In this document: positions 17,052 to 25,250 of the stretch, piece by piece
Numbering within the stretch: the first letter of the stretch is position 1
How the letters are laid out: each line of letters starts with the position of its first letter
Source of the DNA: Brevibacillus formosus
Lineage (GTDB): Bacteria > Bacillota > Bacilli > Brevibacillales > Brevibacillaceae
Reading direction: 5' to 3'
DNA: 64,000 bases
Assembly: GCF_003013405.1 (NCBI RefSeq)
Contig: NZ_PXZL01000030.1
Coordinates: forward strand, 1-64,000
Made by a program: the position numbers and the translations under genes
Notes under the pieces: generated by a model
The model's input: the letters and a program-made list of their open reading frames with translations, nothing else
The model's database searches: none
Told to the model about the DNA's origin: nothing

Positions 17052-17067
17052 ATTTACAGTTGTAAAT
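17052..17067. promoter_or_regulatory. BlaI-type operator 1
   Basis: ATTTACAGTTGTAAAT, a near-perfect palindrome with the TACA/TGTA core of BlaI/MecI operators, 19 bases upstream of the repressor start. Confidence 0.8.
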
Positions 17068-17084
17068 TCAACTTCTGATAAAAT

Positions 17085-17099
17085 ATTACAATTGTAAAT
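17085..17099. promoter_or_regulatory. BlaI-type operator 2
   Basis: ATTACAATTGTAAAT, with a perfect 12-base palindrome TTACAATTGTAA (17086-17097). It lies 33 bases (about three helical turns) from operator 1, as expected for cooperative repression. Confidence 0.8.
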
Positions 17100-17142
17100 T
17101 TAAACTGTCAACCATCTTTTTCCATCCATTCAAAAAACGGCA

Positions 17143-17180
17143 AAAAAGAAGCACAGTGGAAATGATTGCTCCACTGTGCC
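17143..17180 (-). terminator. Terminator of the RCC1-repeat gene
   Basis: Arms GCACAGTGGA (17151-17160) and TCCACTGTGC (17170-17179), minus-strand T run at the complement of 17143-17148. Confidence 0.88.
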
Positions 17181-17195
17181 GTCTCTTCCCGTCTT

Positions 17196-19313
17196 TTATT
17201 GTCTGACCATACCTGGTTGAAGCTCAGCTTTTCCGTATGGATTCTCGCCAATCAATACGATCTTATCATCTTCGGTGACCAGCACATGATAATGCGAGCC
17301 TGGTCCTTCAATCGCATAGTTATACGAGGAGGAAATCAATTTAACGGGAGCCGCCACTTTTTGCTTTTGAAGTGGTTCCCATTCGTGTTCGAAGATTTGC
17401 CCATCCTTGGTAATCCGTAAACGTCCGCTTATCATGGCAATGCCTTCTTCCGTTTTAGGTTCCAGCTTCGCTTTGATGGCTCCAGCGTCATTTCCTTCGT
17501 TCTCAGGGTAAACCTGAATTTCCTGAACCTTGCCTGCATCATTGATTGCCCAAACGGATGCGATATCCTTTGTATGGCGGACAAAATATTCAGGCGCAAG
17601 CTCACGAATTCCTTCCAAACCAGCTATTGGCGCAAATGAAGTGAACGGTTCATCATTCTTCTGTTCTGCGTACAATACCTGACCATTTTTCGTCACAGCA
17701 AAAAACGTATAAAGATTGGCGTAAAGCTTGGTTACGTCAGCAGCCATTTTTGGATCGATCTTGAGGGTTTCCACTTTTTTGGGGCGCAAGTTCTTGATGA
17801 CATATCCCCCTCCGCGTTCTGCGGAATCATAACGGAATTCCACAGTCAGGAATTGGTCATCTTCCGTACGCAACAAGAGATGCTTCTCTCCACCAACAAA
17901 ATCCTTGATGCGAGAAGGCAACGCCAATGTTTCACAGCTGCTAAAATCACTTGTCCACAACTGGATTTGTCCGTTCTCATTCAAGGTAACCGGAGAATCC
18001 AGGATGCTATCCATTGTTTTTACTTTCGTAGGTCCTTTCACTTCATATGGCACACGATCCGCGCCAAAACCCCATACAGAACCATCCTTACGAACGAAGT
18101 ACGGTCGATCCAGCTCAGTTACTACCTGTTTTACATCCCGTAATTCGCCCAATTCAGTCCATTTGTCAAAGGTAACAGGGATTCGCCCCAGTTGTCCTGT
18201 CATATTGCTGCCGAATGAATAGACGTTCCCTTTTTTATCGAGAGCAATCACATGGTCGGTACCCGCTTTTACGTCTGTAACATCAGCAAGACCTGCTATT
18301 TTGACAGGCTTCTCGATCTCATTTTCCAGATTCGCACCGAGCATTCCAAGTGTATTATGTCCCCAGCCCCAAACAGTTCCGTCCGCTTTTACGATAAAGT
18401 ACAATCCTTCTCCGCCAACTGCCATATGCGTGGCACCATCAGCATCAGCAGCACGCACTACTTTTTCATTTTCTTTTGCATCGTAGCTGTACACTTCGCC
18501 CTTTTCTGTTTGGATCAAGGCGCGATCCGTGTAATCCACGGCTACCTGTTTGACTTTTCCGGGGATATCCATGACCTGCAGATTTTCAGTGTTCAGCTCT
18601 CCGGATTTGCCATCGAGATAAAGAAGCTTCCCTTGGTCATCTACCAGAAACAAGGAAAAGGCTGAGCTATGCATGTCATGGATTTTCGAGAGCTTCGTCA
18701 CCTTTTCGGCTGCTTTCGTTCCTTTTTCCCATTTCAGTACAGTACCGTCTTCTTTCAGTAAAAAGAGTACGCCTTCATGAAGGTCGAGCTGTTGAATGTT
18801 CTTGATTTTATCCAGACCGGCCAGTTTTTCTGGTGCTTTCTTCTCATCGATCTGCCATACTTCACCGGCGCTCGTGAGGACATAATCCGTCATGACTTGC
18901 TTGGCATCTTTGATCCCGGCTAGCTTGTGCGGTTCATACTTCTTGTCAGATTGAAAGCCCCATTTCCACACTTGCCCATCCTCGGTGAAGGCATAAGAAA
19001 TGCCTGGCCTCCATCCATAGCCCGCTTCATCAAAAATGACGCCTGTTGCAATCGAAGCAATCCCTTCCAGTACCGGCTTGTTTTCCAATGCCTTCCAGGA
19101 CTTTGTCGTAATGTTCGAAAGATCCGCTTTCGCATTATTTTGACTGCAAGCCTGTAGCTTCACCTCGGTATTGCCCGTCACGCCAACCGATGCTTCTGCT
19201 TTTTGGGAAGCTACTTTTGCAGGGGATGCAGCAACGACCCCACCCGTCGTCAATAGGGAGAGTACCGCGGTATAGCTCAATAATGCTACCCATTTCTGTG
19301 TTCGTACCATCAT
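17196..19313 (-). CDS. Secreted RCC1-repeat (beta-propeller) protein
   Basis: About 705 residues. N-terminal signal peptide (QKWVALLSYTAVLSLLTTGG, cleavage near VAA-S). The rest consists of repeats of about 50 residues with the RCC1 pattern, e.g. KADGTVWGWGHNTLGMLG followed by GLADVTDVKAGTDHVIALDKKGNVYSFGSNMTGQLG, so a beta-propeller outside the membrane is expected. Starts at 19313 or 19310 fit GAGGAG. A sequence identical to the core of the neighbouring BlaI operator lies in its promoter (19341-19350), hinting at control by BlaI. Binding partner unknown. Confidence 0.85.
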   Translation of the reverse strand: MMVRTQKWVALLSYTAVLSLLTTGGVVAASPAKVASQKAEASVGVTGNTEVKLQACSQNNAKADLSNITTKSWKALENKPVLEGIASIATGVIFDEAGYGWRPGISYAFTEDGQVWKWGFQSDKKYEPHKLAGIKDAKQVMTDYVLTSAGEVWQIDEKKAPEKLAGLDKIKNIQQLDLHEGVLFLLKEDGTVLKWEKGTKAAEKVTKLSKIHDMHSSAFSLFLVDDQGKLLYLDGKSGELNTENLQVMDIPGKVKQVAVDYTDRALIQTEKGEVYSYDAKENEKVVRAADADGATHMAVGGEGLYFIVKADGTVWGWGHNTLGMLGANLENEIEKPVKIAGLADVTDVKAGTDHVIALDKKGNVYSFGSNMTGQLGRIPVTFDKWTELGELRDVKQVVTELDRPYFVRKDGSVWGFGADRVPYEVKGPTKVKTMDSILDSPVTLNENGQIQLWTSDFSSCETLALPSRIKDFVGGEKHLLLRTEDDQFLTVEFRYDSAERGGGYVIKNLRPKKVETLKIDPKMAADVTKLYANLYTFFAVTKNGQVLYAEQKNDEPFTSFAPIAGLEGIRELAPEYFVRHTKDIASVWAINDAGKVQEIQVYPENEGNDAGAIKAKLEPKTEEGIAMISGRLRITKDGQIFEHEWEPLQKQKVAAPVKLISSSYNYAIEGPGSHYHVLVTEDDKIVLIGENPYGKAELQPGMVRQ

Positions 19314-19340
19314 GAATCTCCTCGCCATCGTCTAATGTAA

Positions 19341-19350
19341 ACAATTGTAA
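19341..19350. promoter_or_regulatory. Candidate BlaI operator at the RCC1 promoter
   Basis: ACAATTGTAA is identical to ten bases of BlaI operator 2 (17088-17097). On the minus strand it lies between a possible -35 TTGCCA and a possible -10 TACATT, 28-40 bases upstream of the RCC1 start. The other half site is imperfect, so this is only a candidate. Confidence 0.4.
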
Positions 19351-19388
19351 GACGCTGGCAACTCGAATTGCGTCACTGTTTTTTTCGA

Positions 19389-19964
19389 TTACTTTAGCAC
19401 GCTTCTCACTGTTTCAGTCCAGATATCCCTTTGATCGAGCTCAATCCCCATCAGCATGTAATTACTGATGTTATCGACGACGAGTGCTAGAATATGAGCT
19501 TTTGCTACGACACGATCAGGCTTGACGACACCTAACTCTATCCCTCGCTCCAGTAAGGAGGTAAAGCCCTGCAAAAAATCTTCTTGCATCAGACGCAGCT
19601 TGTCACGGTACTTCTCTTTTTGACTGACAGACAGCAGAAATTGATTGAAGACACGTAAAACAGCATAATCCTCTTCCTCGCTCGGCAATAGCTTCAACCC
19701 ATTTTCGATAAGGAGTTTCGCGAAATTATCAGCTGTAAAATCCGTTATCGTGAAAAAATGGGCAAATGTATAGTTCCCAAACAGTTGATCAAACAAATAA
19801 TCGAGAAGCGCTTCCTTTGATGCAAAGTGGTAGTAGATCGCCGGCTTCGTGATCCCTACTTCTGTAGCAATCATCGTCAGACTCGTCTTTTCAATCCCAT
19901 GCTCCGCAAACAATTGAAAGGCTGCATCTACAATATGTTGATGTGTTTTATTATCCTTTGACAT
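19389..19964 (-). CDS. TetR/AcrR-family transcriptional regulator
   Basis: A 191-residue TetR regulator. The N-terminal HTH is clear (IVDAAFQLFAEHGIEKTSLTMIATEVGITKPAIYYHFASKEALLD, residues 11-54). The C-terminal ligand domain is helical and unspecific. It stands between the RCC1 gene and the catalase on the same strand, with the catalase terminator upstream, so it is probably transcribed on its own. Its target is unknown; neither neighbour shows a clear TetR-type operator. Confidence 0.9.
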   Translation of the reverse strand: MSKDNKTHQHIVDAAFQLFAEHGIEKTSLTMIATEVGITKPAIYYHFASKEALLDYLFDQLFGNYTFAHFFTITDFTADNFAKLLIENGLKLLPSEEEDYAVLRVFNQFLLSVSQKEKYRDKLRLMQEDFLQGFTSLLERGIELGVVKPDRVVAKAHILALVVDNISNYMLMGIELDQRDIWTETVRSVLK

Positions 19965-20046
19965 GAATGACGTCTCCTTTGGTAAATCGATCCGATACGT
20001 TTTAGCCTACTGATTGTTAAGTAAAATTGCAACCAGATACAAAAAA

Positions 20047-20074
20047 GAGCTTTACCATAAATTCGGCAAAGCTC
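20047..20074 (-). terminator. Catalase gene terminator
   Basis: Arms AGCTTTACC-type (20048-20056) and GGCAAAGCT (20064-20073); on the minus strand T6 follows. Confidence 0.75.
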
Positions 20075-20108
20075 CGCTGTTCATTCAGTCCTGTTGTTCA
20101 CTGGGTCA

Positions 20109-21698
20109 TCAGTAAGGCTTGGACGGTCGAGACTTCTGTTCGGCTTCCTTGACAGCCGCTCCGGGATTCGTTGCGCCCATCGGTCCGCCCATCTCTTTGC
20201 CGTTTCCGCCATTGCCCTGTGCGATTCCAGCTTTCAAACGCTGACCGTACTCTTCGTCACATTGCGAAAAGTAGCCAAGCATTTTCTCTTGAATGCGAGG
20301 ATCACAGGAGAGGAGTGCATCCGTCAGATTGGCAATGAGGTCTTCTCTTTCCCAGTCTTCCATGAGGCGATAACGTTCTCCCGCTTGTTTGAAATCGTTG
20401 GTGCGATCAATCTTTTGACGAACGACCTTCCCTTCCACTTCTGGCTGATGATCAGGAGCTGCTTGCTTGGCTTCCTGCAATCCGCCAATCGTTGATGGCT
20501 CGTAGTTAATATGCCGCTGGGTCCGATCGACTCGATACAGCATTTGACCGCCTTCCTGATTGGTAGCTACATGCTTTTTGGGAGCGTTGACCGGAAGCTG
20601 CAAATAGTTGGCGCCAACCCGATAACGTTGCGTATCGGAGTAGGAAAAGGTCCTTCCTTGCAGTAGCTTGTCATCAGAAAAATCAAGTCCATCCACTAAA
20701 ACACCTGTCCCAAAAGCAGCTTGCTCGACCTCAGCAAAATAGTTATCCGGGTTTCTGTTCAAAACCATTTTGCCTACCGGAAGAAAAGGGAACTGATCTT
20801 CAGGCCATATTTTCGTAGGATCAAGTGGATCAAAATCGAGCTCAGGATGATCGTCATCACTCATGATCTGGACGCACATTTCCCACTCCGGATATTCTCC
20901 TCGTTCGATTGCTTCATACAAGTCCTGCGTGGCATGATTGAAGTTTTTCCCTTGTATCTCTTCCGCCTGTTTTTGTGTTAAATTCTTAATCCCTTGCGCT
21001 AACGGCTGCCAATGGTATTTGACCAGGACCGCTTTTCCTTCATGGTTTACCCACTTGTACGTGTTTACGCCAGAGCCTTGCATTTGCCGATAGTTCGCTG
21101 GAATTCCCCACGGGGAGAACAAAAACGTGATCATATGCATGGCCTCAGGCGTATTCGAGATGAAGTCAAAGATCCGTTCCACGTCTTGGATGTTTGTGAC
21201 AGGGTCAGGCTTGAACGCATGTACAAGATCAGGAAACTTCATCGCATCCCGAATGAAAAAAACTTTGAGGTTATTGCCAACCAGATCCCAGTTCCCGTCC
21301 TCTGTATAAAACTTCACCGCGAACCCGCGTGGATCGCGCAATGTTTCGGGCGAATGTGTACCATGATTAACCGTAGAAAACCGCACAAACACAGGTGTTT
21401 TTTTCCCTCGCTCCGAAAACAGCTTTGCCCTCGTGTACGTAGAAATCGGCTCATTACCTACGGTTCCATACGCTTCGAAATAGCCATGTGCTCCTGCACC
21501 TCGACTATGCACGACACGCTCAGGTGTTTTCTCACGATCAAAATGCGTGATTTTTTCAAGGTAGTCGTAATTCTCCAGAACGGTTGGCCCGCGATTTCCA
21601 ACGGTCCGCAAGTTCTGGTTGTCTGTGATCGGATGGCCTTGGCGATTCGTCAGGATATTTTCTTCTGACTGGTTAATGGACTTGCTGTTGTCATCCAT
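20109..21698 (-). CDS. Heme catalase, possibly forespore-expressed
   Basis: A 529-residue monofunctional catalase (2 H2O2 to O2 and water). The catalytic His is in [12 protein letters not shown] (His64), the Asn in [14 protein letters not shown] (about 142), and the proximal heme Tyr in [14 protein letters not shown] (Tyr353). A hydrophilic tail with Gly/Asn-rich sequence (about 490-529) extends beyond the core. GGGAGG precedes the ATG. A SigF/SigG-like promoter at 21742-21771 suggests spore expression, as for Bacillus KatX, but I cannot say from sequence alone which catalase it is. Confidence 0.93.
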   Translation of the reverse strand: MDDNSKSINQSEENILTNRQGHPITDNQNLRTVGNRGPTVLENYDYLEKITHFDREKTPERVVHSRGAGAHGYFEAYGTVGNEPISTYTRAKLFSERGKKTPVFVRFSTVNHGTHSPETLRDPRGFAVKFYTEDGNWDLVGNNLKVFFIRDAMKFPDLVHAFKPDPVTNIQDVERIFDFISNTPEAMHMITFLFSPWGIPANYRQMQGSGVNTYKWVNHEGKAVLVKYHWQPLAQGIKNLTQKQAEEIQGKNFNHATQDLYEAIERGEYPEWEMCVQIMSDDDHPELDFDPLDPTKIWPEDQFPFLPVGKMVLNRNPDNYFAEVEQAAFGTGVLVDGLDFSDDKLLQGRTFSYSDTQRYRVGANYLQLPVNAPKKHVATNQEGGQMLYRVDRTQRHINYEPSTIGGLQEAKQAAPDHQPEVEGKVVRQKIDRTNDFKQAGERYRLMEDWEREDLIANLTDALLSCDPRIQEKMLGYFSQCDEEYGQRLKAGIAQGNGGNGKEMGGPMGATNPGAAVKEAEQKSRPSKPY

Positions 21699-21741
21699 AT
21701 GAATCCTCCCTGTCCAGTTTTTCTCATGTGTGGTTCATAAC

Positions 21742-21771
21742 CATGGTTACCGAATGAGGGATTCTTTATGC
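21742..21771 (-). promoter_or_regulatory. Candidate SigF/SigG promoter of the catalase gene
   Basis: On the minus strand GCATA (complement of 21767-21771), 15 bases, then GGTAACCATG (complement of 21742-21751), close to the forespore consensus GYWTA-N15-GGnnAnAnTn with one mismatch. It ends about 43 bases before the catalase start. Confidence 0.5.
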
Positions 21772-21778
21772 GAAAAGA

Positions 21779-22501
21779 CTAAATCGCTTCGTAAGCAAAA
21801 TCATTGTTAAGCACTGGAACCGTGCAGCTCTGATTCCATTGTGCTGCAAGTGCGACATCTTCGGGGTACCCCATGCTGATCAGTTCTTGGCCGGAAGCAC
21901 ATTTCTGCAAGTAAGCGGGAAGATGACCTTGAGCAGTTCGAAAGGCAGCCACCGCCATTTCAGCCTCTGGTGACAATCGATACCCCTCCAATTCGTGAAG
22001 CAGCGCACCTGCCGCAATCATATCTTCAATAGCAGGTCGCAATGCTCCATTCCCCCACCGCTCGCCACAAGCAATGACCGTTATTGTTCCTTTCTGCTGC
22101 TGTATGTATCTGGCGACGGATGGCGCGTTTCGCAAGCACGCGGCGATTACCTTTGCCCCTGTTTTCTTTGCCAATACGGTACAGGTCGACCCGTTTGGCG
22201 AGGGTAACACCATTCTACTTCCCCTGGGTATTGTTTTTAAACAAGCGGGTGAAAGAGAGATTGGTTCCCCGCGTTTTCCAGCGAGCAACGCTGCTTTTTG
22301 TTTGGCGAATGCAATGGCTGACTCATCCTTTACCTGATAAGGATAGACGATACCTCCACGTCCCGTTACAATATCGACACACGTACTGAAAGAGAGCACA
22401 TCGATAATGACGATCATATCCGATGCTGCCCCGACCTGTTCCACCCCTTCGTACCCCCAATCAAATCGAGCCGTATAGTCTAGTTGTTTGCATACAGGCA
22501 T
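21779..22501 (-). CDS. ComB-family 2-phosphosulfolactate phosphatase-like protein
   Basis: A 240-residue protein of the ComB family (PF04029), whose founding member dephosphorylates 2-phosphosulfolactate in coenzyme M or sulfolactate formation. Family signatures visible: IIDVLSFSTCVDI, LPSPNGSTCTV, and ACLRNAPSVA followed by IACGERW and a RPAIEDMIAAGAL segment. In Bacillus the enzyme may serve the sulfolactate found in spores, but no other sulfolactate gene is in this window. ATG 22501 is preceded by GGAGGG; a GTG six codons earlier (22519) is possible. Confidence 0.85.
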   Translation of the reverse strand: MPVCKQLDYTARFDWGYEGVEQVGAASDMIVIIDVLSFSTCVDIVTGRGGIVYPYQVKDESAIAFAKQKAALLAGKRGEPISLSPACLKTIPRGSRMVLPSPNGSTCTVLAKKTGAKVIAACLRNAPSVARYIQQQKGTITVIACGERWGNGALRPAIEDMIAAGALLHELEGYRLSPEAEMAVAAFRTAQGHLPAYLQKCASGQELISMGYPEDVALAAQWNQSCTVPVLNNDFAYEAI

Positions 22502-22633
22502 TTCTCCCAAGCCCTCCACCGTCCTCTATCAAAAATAGTTACTCGTCCCCTTACGTTCGCCGTTACAAATCAAGACAAGAAACAATATCGTATTATTGTC
22601 CCACTAGATTACACAAGAATGGAGTGAACATGG

Positions 22634-23080
22634 ATGTCTGAAATCGAACACGACGACGATCAAGGTAATACTGAAAGAAGAAGTCACAGACGCCCAAAAA
22701 GAAATACTGTGAGAACAACTGGTATTTTGCAAAACAACCTTGGAGTCGCTATCACAGCTCACCTCGACCTAGTAAATCTGAATACAGAAGATGTTGAAGT
22801 ACGTGTGCAAGTATTGAACTGGGGTAACGCAGTTACGCAAACGAATCCAGTTAGCACCTTGCTTGACATCACGCAATTTATCCCAGCGAATACTCGCACT
22901 GCTTTCAATGCGCTGGTCCCCGCTTCTTTCCACTATGAAGTTCGCCTTACCGTAGCAGATAACAACGAAAATGTCCTTCTCACCACTTATGGCCGTACTT
23001 CCATCGGTGGCGGTCAAGTGGTCGGCCTTTCCGTTCTTGACAGTCAATTCCAAACTGTCGAAATCGATACTTGTATTTAA
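22634..23080 (+). CDS. Small beta-rich hypothetical protein, possible spore surface protein
   Basis: A 148-residue protein of unrecognised family. The N-terminal 30 residues are charged and basic (EHDDDQGNTERRSHRRPKRN); the rest alternates short strands typical of a beta-sandwich (LGVAITAHLDLVNLNTEDVEV, VLLTTYGRTSIGGG). There is no signal peptide. The ATG follows GGAGTGAAC. It forms a single-gene unit with two tandem terminators downstream. Proteins with an acidic-basic tail and a beta-rich domain occur on spore surfaces, but this is only a suggestion. Confidence 0.6.
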   Translation: MSEIEHDDDQGNTERRSHRRPKRNTVRTTGILQNNLGVAITAHLDLVNLNTEDVEVRVQVLNWGNAVTQTNPVSTLLDITQFIPANTRTAFNALVPASFHYEVRLTVADNNENVLLTTYGRTSIGGGQVVGLSVLDSQFQTVEIDTCI

Positions 23081-23102
23081 CTATTTTGCAGGAAGAAAAT
23101 GA

Positions 23103-23135
23103 GGAATTATGGCGGGACGCCATAGTTCCTTTTTT
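23103..23135 (+). terminator. Terminator 1 after the 22634 gene
   Basis: Arms GGAATTATGGCG (23103-23114) and CGCCATAGTTCC (23118-23129) with one mismatch, followed by six T. Confidence 0.85.
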
Positions 23136-23151
23136 AATGATTGCATGCTGG

Positions 23152-23186
23152 AAAAGGCGCTGGGAACGATCCCAACGCCTTTTTAC
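23152..23186 (+). terminator. Terminator 2 after the 22634 gene
   Basis: AAAAGGCG..TGGGA / TCCCA..CGCCTTTTT hairpin with a four-base loop; a second, tandem terminator that can work in both directions. Confidence 0.75.
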
Positions 23187-23201
23187 TTCAACGTCCTACG
23201 A

Positions 23202-23240
23202 CAAAAAAGAAACTGCCCGTAAAAGGACAGTTTCTTTTAA
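23202..23240 (-). terminator. Cold-shock gene terminator
   Basis: Arms AAAGAAACTG and CAGTTTCTTT separated by about 13 bases; on the minus strand ends in a T run. Confidence 0.8.
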
Positions 23241-23248
23241 AAGGAGAC

Positions 23249-23452
23249 TTACAGTTTTACTACGTTCTCAGCTTGTGGGCCACGGTTGCCTTGAACGATG
23301 TTGAATTGAACTTTTTGACCTTCGTCCAAAGTTTTGAAACCGTCACCTTGAATTGCGCTGAAGTGTACGAATACATCGTCTCCGCCTTCTACTTGAATGA
23401 AACCGAAACCTTTTTCTGCGTTAAACCATTTTACTGTTCCGTTCGTTTGCAT
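23249..23452 (-). CDS. Cold-shock protein (CspA family)
   Basis: A 67-residue single cold-shock domain. RNP1-like GFGFIQV and RNP2-like VFVHFSAI motifs are intact, with [12 protein letters not shown] at the start and PQAENVV at the end. It is an RNA chaperone that prevents secondary structure in mRNA. The ATG follows GGAGG at 8-9 bases. Upstream lies a perfect 15-base inverted repeat (23516-23573) that may act as an mRNA structure or operator. Confidence 0.96.
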   Translation of the reverse strand: MQTNGTVKWFNAEKGFGFIQVEGGDDVFVHFSAIQGDGFKTLDEGQKVQFNIVQGNRGPQAENVVKL

Positions 23453-23515
23453 TTAAAAAAACCTCCAAAAATTCAATTTGAATATGCTAGTCATATTTAC
23501 CGAAGCAAATAAAGC

Positions 23516-23573
23516 TCACATATCATGAAGAAATACCAGATCATGTGCTATGATACGCCTTCATGATATGTGA
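23516..23573. repeat. Perfect 15-base inverted repeat upstream of the cold-shock gene
   Basis: TCACATATCATGAAG (23516-23530) and its exact complement (23559-23573) are separated by 28 bases. A possible minus-strand promoter, -35 TTGCCG (complement of 23586-23591) and -10 TATCAT (complement of 23563-23568) with a 17-base spacer, has its -10 inside the right arm. The repeat could therefore be an operator or, if transcription starts further upstream, a 5' UTR stem. No T run follows on the minus strand, so it is not a simple terminator. Confidence 0.6.
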
Positions 23574-23877
23574 ATTTTACCTACTCGGCAAATATGTGAA
23601 TGTCATAGGACGGAACTGCAAAATAAAAAACTAAACCTTTTGAAAACCTAAAACAATGAAAGCCCTTCCTCTCTTCCATCCTTGCGGCTCCGATGACCGC
23701 GCCAGTGTGAATCGGGGATTCAAAAATGTTATCCATCAGCATACACCTCGATGAATGATAGGTATCAATTTTTCAAGTAGCAACCTCATTCTACCATGGT
23801 TGTCCAATAAAAGCAACCGTTCATCCTTATTCTGGACGAGGCGGTACTCTGTTACAATAGGATTGGGAGGGATTACA
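23574..23877. other. Intergenic region upstream of the rhodanese gene
   Basis: About 300 bases between the cold-shock control region and the rhodanese start. No ORF with a ribosome site, RNA motif or clear terminator is visible. An in-frame extension of the rhodanese ORF back to 23755 was rejected because its residues do not fit the domain. Confidence 0.4.
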
Positions 23878-24222
23878 TTGCAAAATTATACGTTAACAAC
23901 CATTCAATTATCCGAGATGCTTGAAAAAAGAGTGCCTGTACTGTTATTGGACGTGCGTGACGCCGAAAAATTTCTTTCCGGCAGCCTTGTTCACGAAAAC
24001 GTATCGGCACGAAACGTCCCTTATCTTCTAATGAAAGAACAGGACAAACCACTCGATGAAGAAACCGAAAAGCTCGCGCAAAATGTACAGATCGTTACCT
24101 TATGTACAACAGGTAACAAAGCTCAAAAAGCTGCCGCTCTGCTTCGTGAGCATGGTTTTCATGCAAATGCATTAGAAGGCGGCTTAACCGCCTGGAAGGA
24201 ACAATCAAGCGAAACGAAATGA
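23878..24222 (+). CDS. Rhodanese-domain protein
   Basis: A 114-residue single rhodanese domain: LLLDVRDAEKF near the N-terminus, active-site loop CTTGNKAQKAA with the catalytic Cys at about residue 78, and the C-terminal LEGGLTAWK. It can carry sulfane sulfur; the physiological acceptor is unknown. TTG 23878 is chosen because GGGAGG precedes it by about 7 bases. The following gene is separated by a riboswitch leader, so this gene is probably transcribed alone. Confidence 0.9.
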   Translation: MQNYTLTTIQLSEMLEKRVPVLLLDVRDAEKFLSGSLVHENVSARNVPYLLMKEQDKPLDEETEKLAQNVQIVTLCTTGNKAQKAAALLREHGFHANALEGGLTAWKEQSSETK

Positions 24223-24307
24223 GCCTAATTTATCAACGATTCTAGCTGTTTGCCATATATTACTCCTTTATTTCGATTGGGATTGTCTGATATCGTTGTT
24301 CATGCCA

Positions 24308-24446
24308 AACGAAATAAGCCGAGACTTCCTGGTGAAAAGGAAGTGCGGGGGACTTTTTTGTGGATGAGCTATTCCACATTGGGGTGAATCGCCGACTGGC
24401 GTAGGGTTGTTTCCTCAATCCGAATCCGACAACTAACCTCGTAGGC
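24308..24446 (+). ncRNA. Cyclic di-AMP (ydaO-yuaA) riboswitch
   Basis: The conserved ydaO-yuaA blocks appear in the right order: GCGGGGGAC (24344-24352), GGGGTGAATC (24381-24390), GTAGGGTTG (24401-24409), CCGAATCCG (24420-24428), and CTAACCTCGTAGGC (24433-24446). Pairing stems (ACTTCC/GGAAGT and GTGGA/TCCAC) are visible. In this class c-di-AMP binding turns off cell-wall and osmotic-response genes. The A-run and ribosome site of the CAP-domain gene start immediately after it. Confidence 0.95.
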
Positions 24447-24469
24447 AAAAAAAAGGAGAGATTTGTTTA

Positions 24470-25183
24470 ATGAAACGTTTTGGTTCTGTTTCAATCGCGA
24501 TGACTCTTGGTCTGGGCTTGGCTTTGACAGGGTTTGCTTCTTCTGCTTCGGCTGCTTCTAATTGCCCTGTTCCTAGCGGACAATTCCAATATTATATGCC
24601 ACAATTCCAAAAAGCTCCAAATTCCCAACCATTTTGGAACTTCTATCAACAAAAACAAGGCTTTGCCCCTGGACAACCAATGCCAGTACAACAGCCAATG
24701 ACACCGGTACAACCAACTCCGGTTCAACCAGCACCAGTTCAAGCTGCACCAGCGCAACCTAGCAATAACGTCACTCAGCCTGTTGCTCCAGTAAATCAAG
24801 CGGATCAAGCAAAAGCTGGTGATTTTGCGCAACAAGTCGCGGATTTGGTGAACCAAGAACGTGCAAAAGCAGGTCTCAAGCCTGTTCAAATGGATGCAGC
24901 ACTGTCCAAAGTAGCGTTGGCAAAAGCACAAGACATGTCTGCTAACAACTATTTTGACCACAACAGCCCTACGTACGGTTCCCCATTTGACATGATGAAG
25001 CAGTATGGCATTCAGTACTCGACCGCAGGTGAGAATATCGCCATGGGTCAACAGAGTCCACAAGAAGTCATGCAACAATGGATGAACAGTGAAGGCCACC
25101 GCCAAAACATTATGAACCCTTCGTTCACAAAAATTGGTGTAGGCTTCACAAATGGCTACTGGGTACAAGAATTTATCGGGTAG
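24470..25183 (+). CDS. Exported CAP/SCP-domain (YkwD-type) protein under c-di-AMP riboswitch control
   Basis: A 237-residue exported protein. Signal peptide 1-28 (MALTLGLGLALTGF-type core, ASA-A cleavage); a Pro/Gln/Val-rich spacer (about 60-108, repeated PVQP/APVQ units); C-terminal CAP domain (118-237) with LVNQERAKAGL, the metal/active-site His in YFDHNSPTYG, GENIAMG and WMNSEGHRQNIM. Members are thought to act at the cell wall, some as peptidoglycan-associated hydrolases; the exact activity is unknown. AAAAAGGAGA precedes the ATG. The leader is a ydaO-yuaA riboswitch, which ties it to wall homeostasis. Confidence 0.93.
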   Translation: MKRFGSVSIAMTLGLGLALTGFASSASAASNCPVPSGQFQYYMPQFQKAPNSQPFWNFYQQKQGFAPGQPMPVQQPMTPVQPTPVQPAPVQAAPAQPSNNVTQPVAPVNQADQAKAGDFAQQVADLVNQERAKAGLKPVQMDAALSKVALAKAQDMSANNYFDHNSPTYGSPFDMMKQYGIQYSTAGENIAMGQQSPQEVMQQWMNSEGHRQNIMNPSFTKIGVGFTNGYWVQEFIG

Positions 25184-25203
25184 AACATACCGCCTGATAA
25201 ACG

Positions 25204-25240
25204 AAAAGCCGGTGTCTCGTAATTGAGACCCGGCTTTTTT
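25204..25240 (+). terminator. CAP-protein gene terminator
   Basis: Arms AAGCCGG-GTCTC and GAGAC-CCGGCTT around a six-base loop, followed by T6. The A-run on the left lets it also stop the facing 50-residue gene. Confidence 0.9.
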
Positions 25241-25250
25241 CGTGTAGACG

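Noticed and set aside
24260-24448. 62-residue minus-strand ORF
   Set aside because: Lies over the c-di-AMP riboswitch, which explains the sequence.
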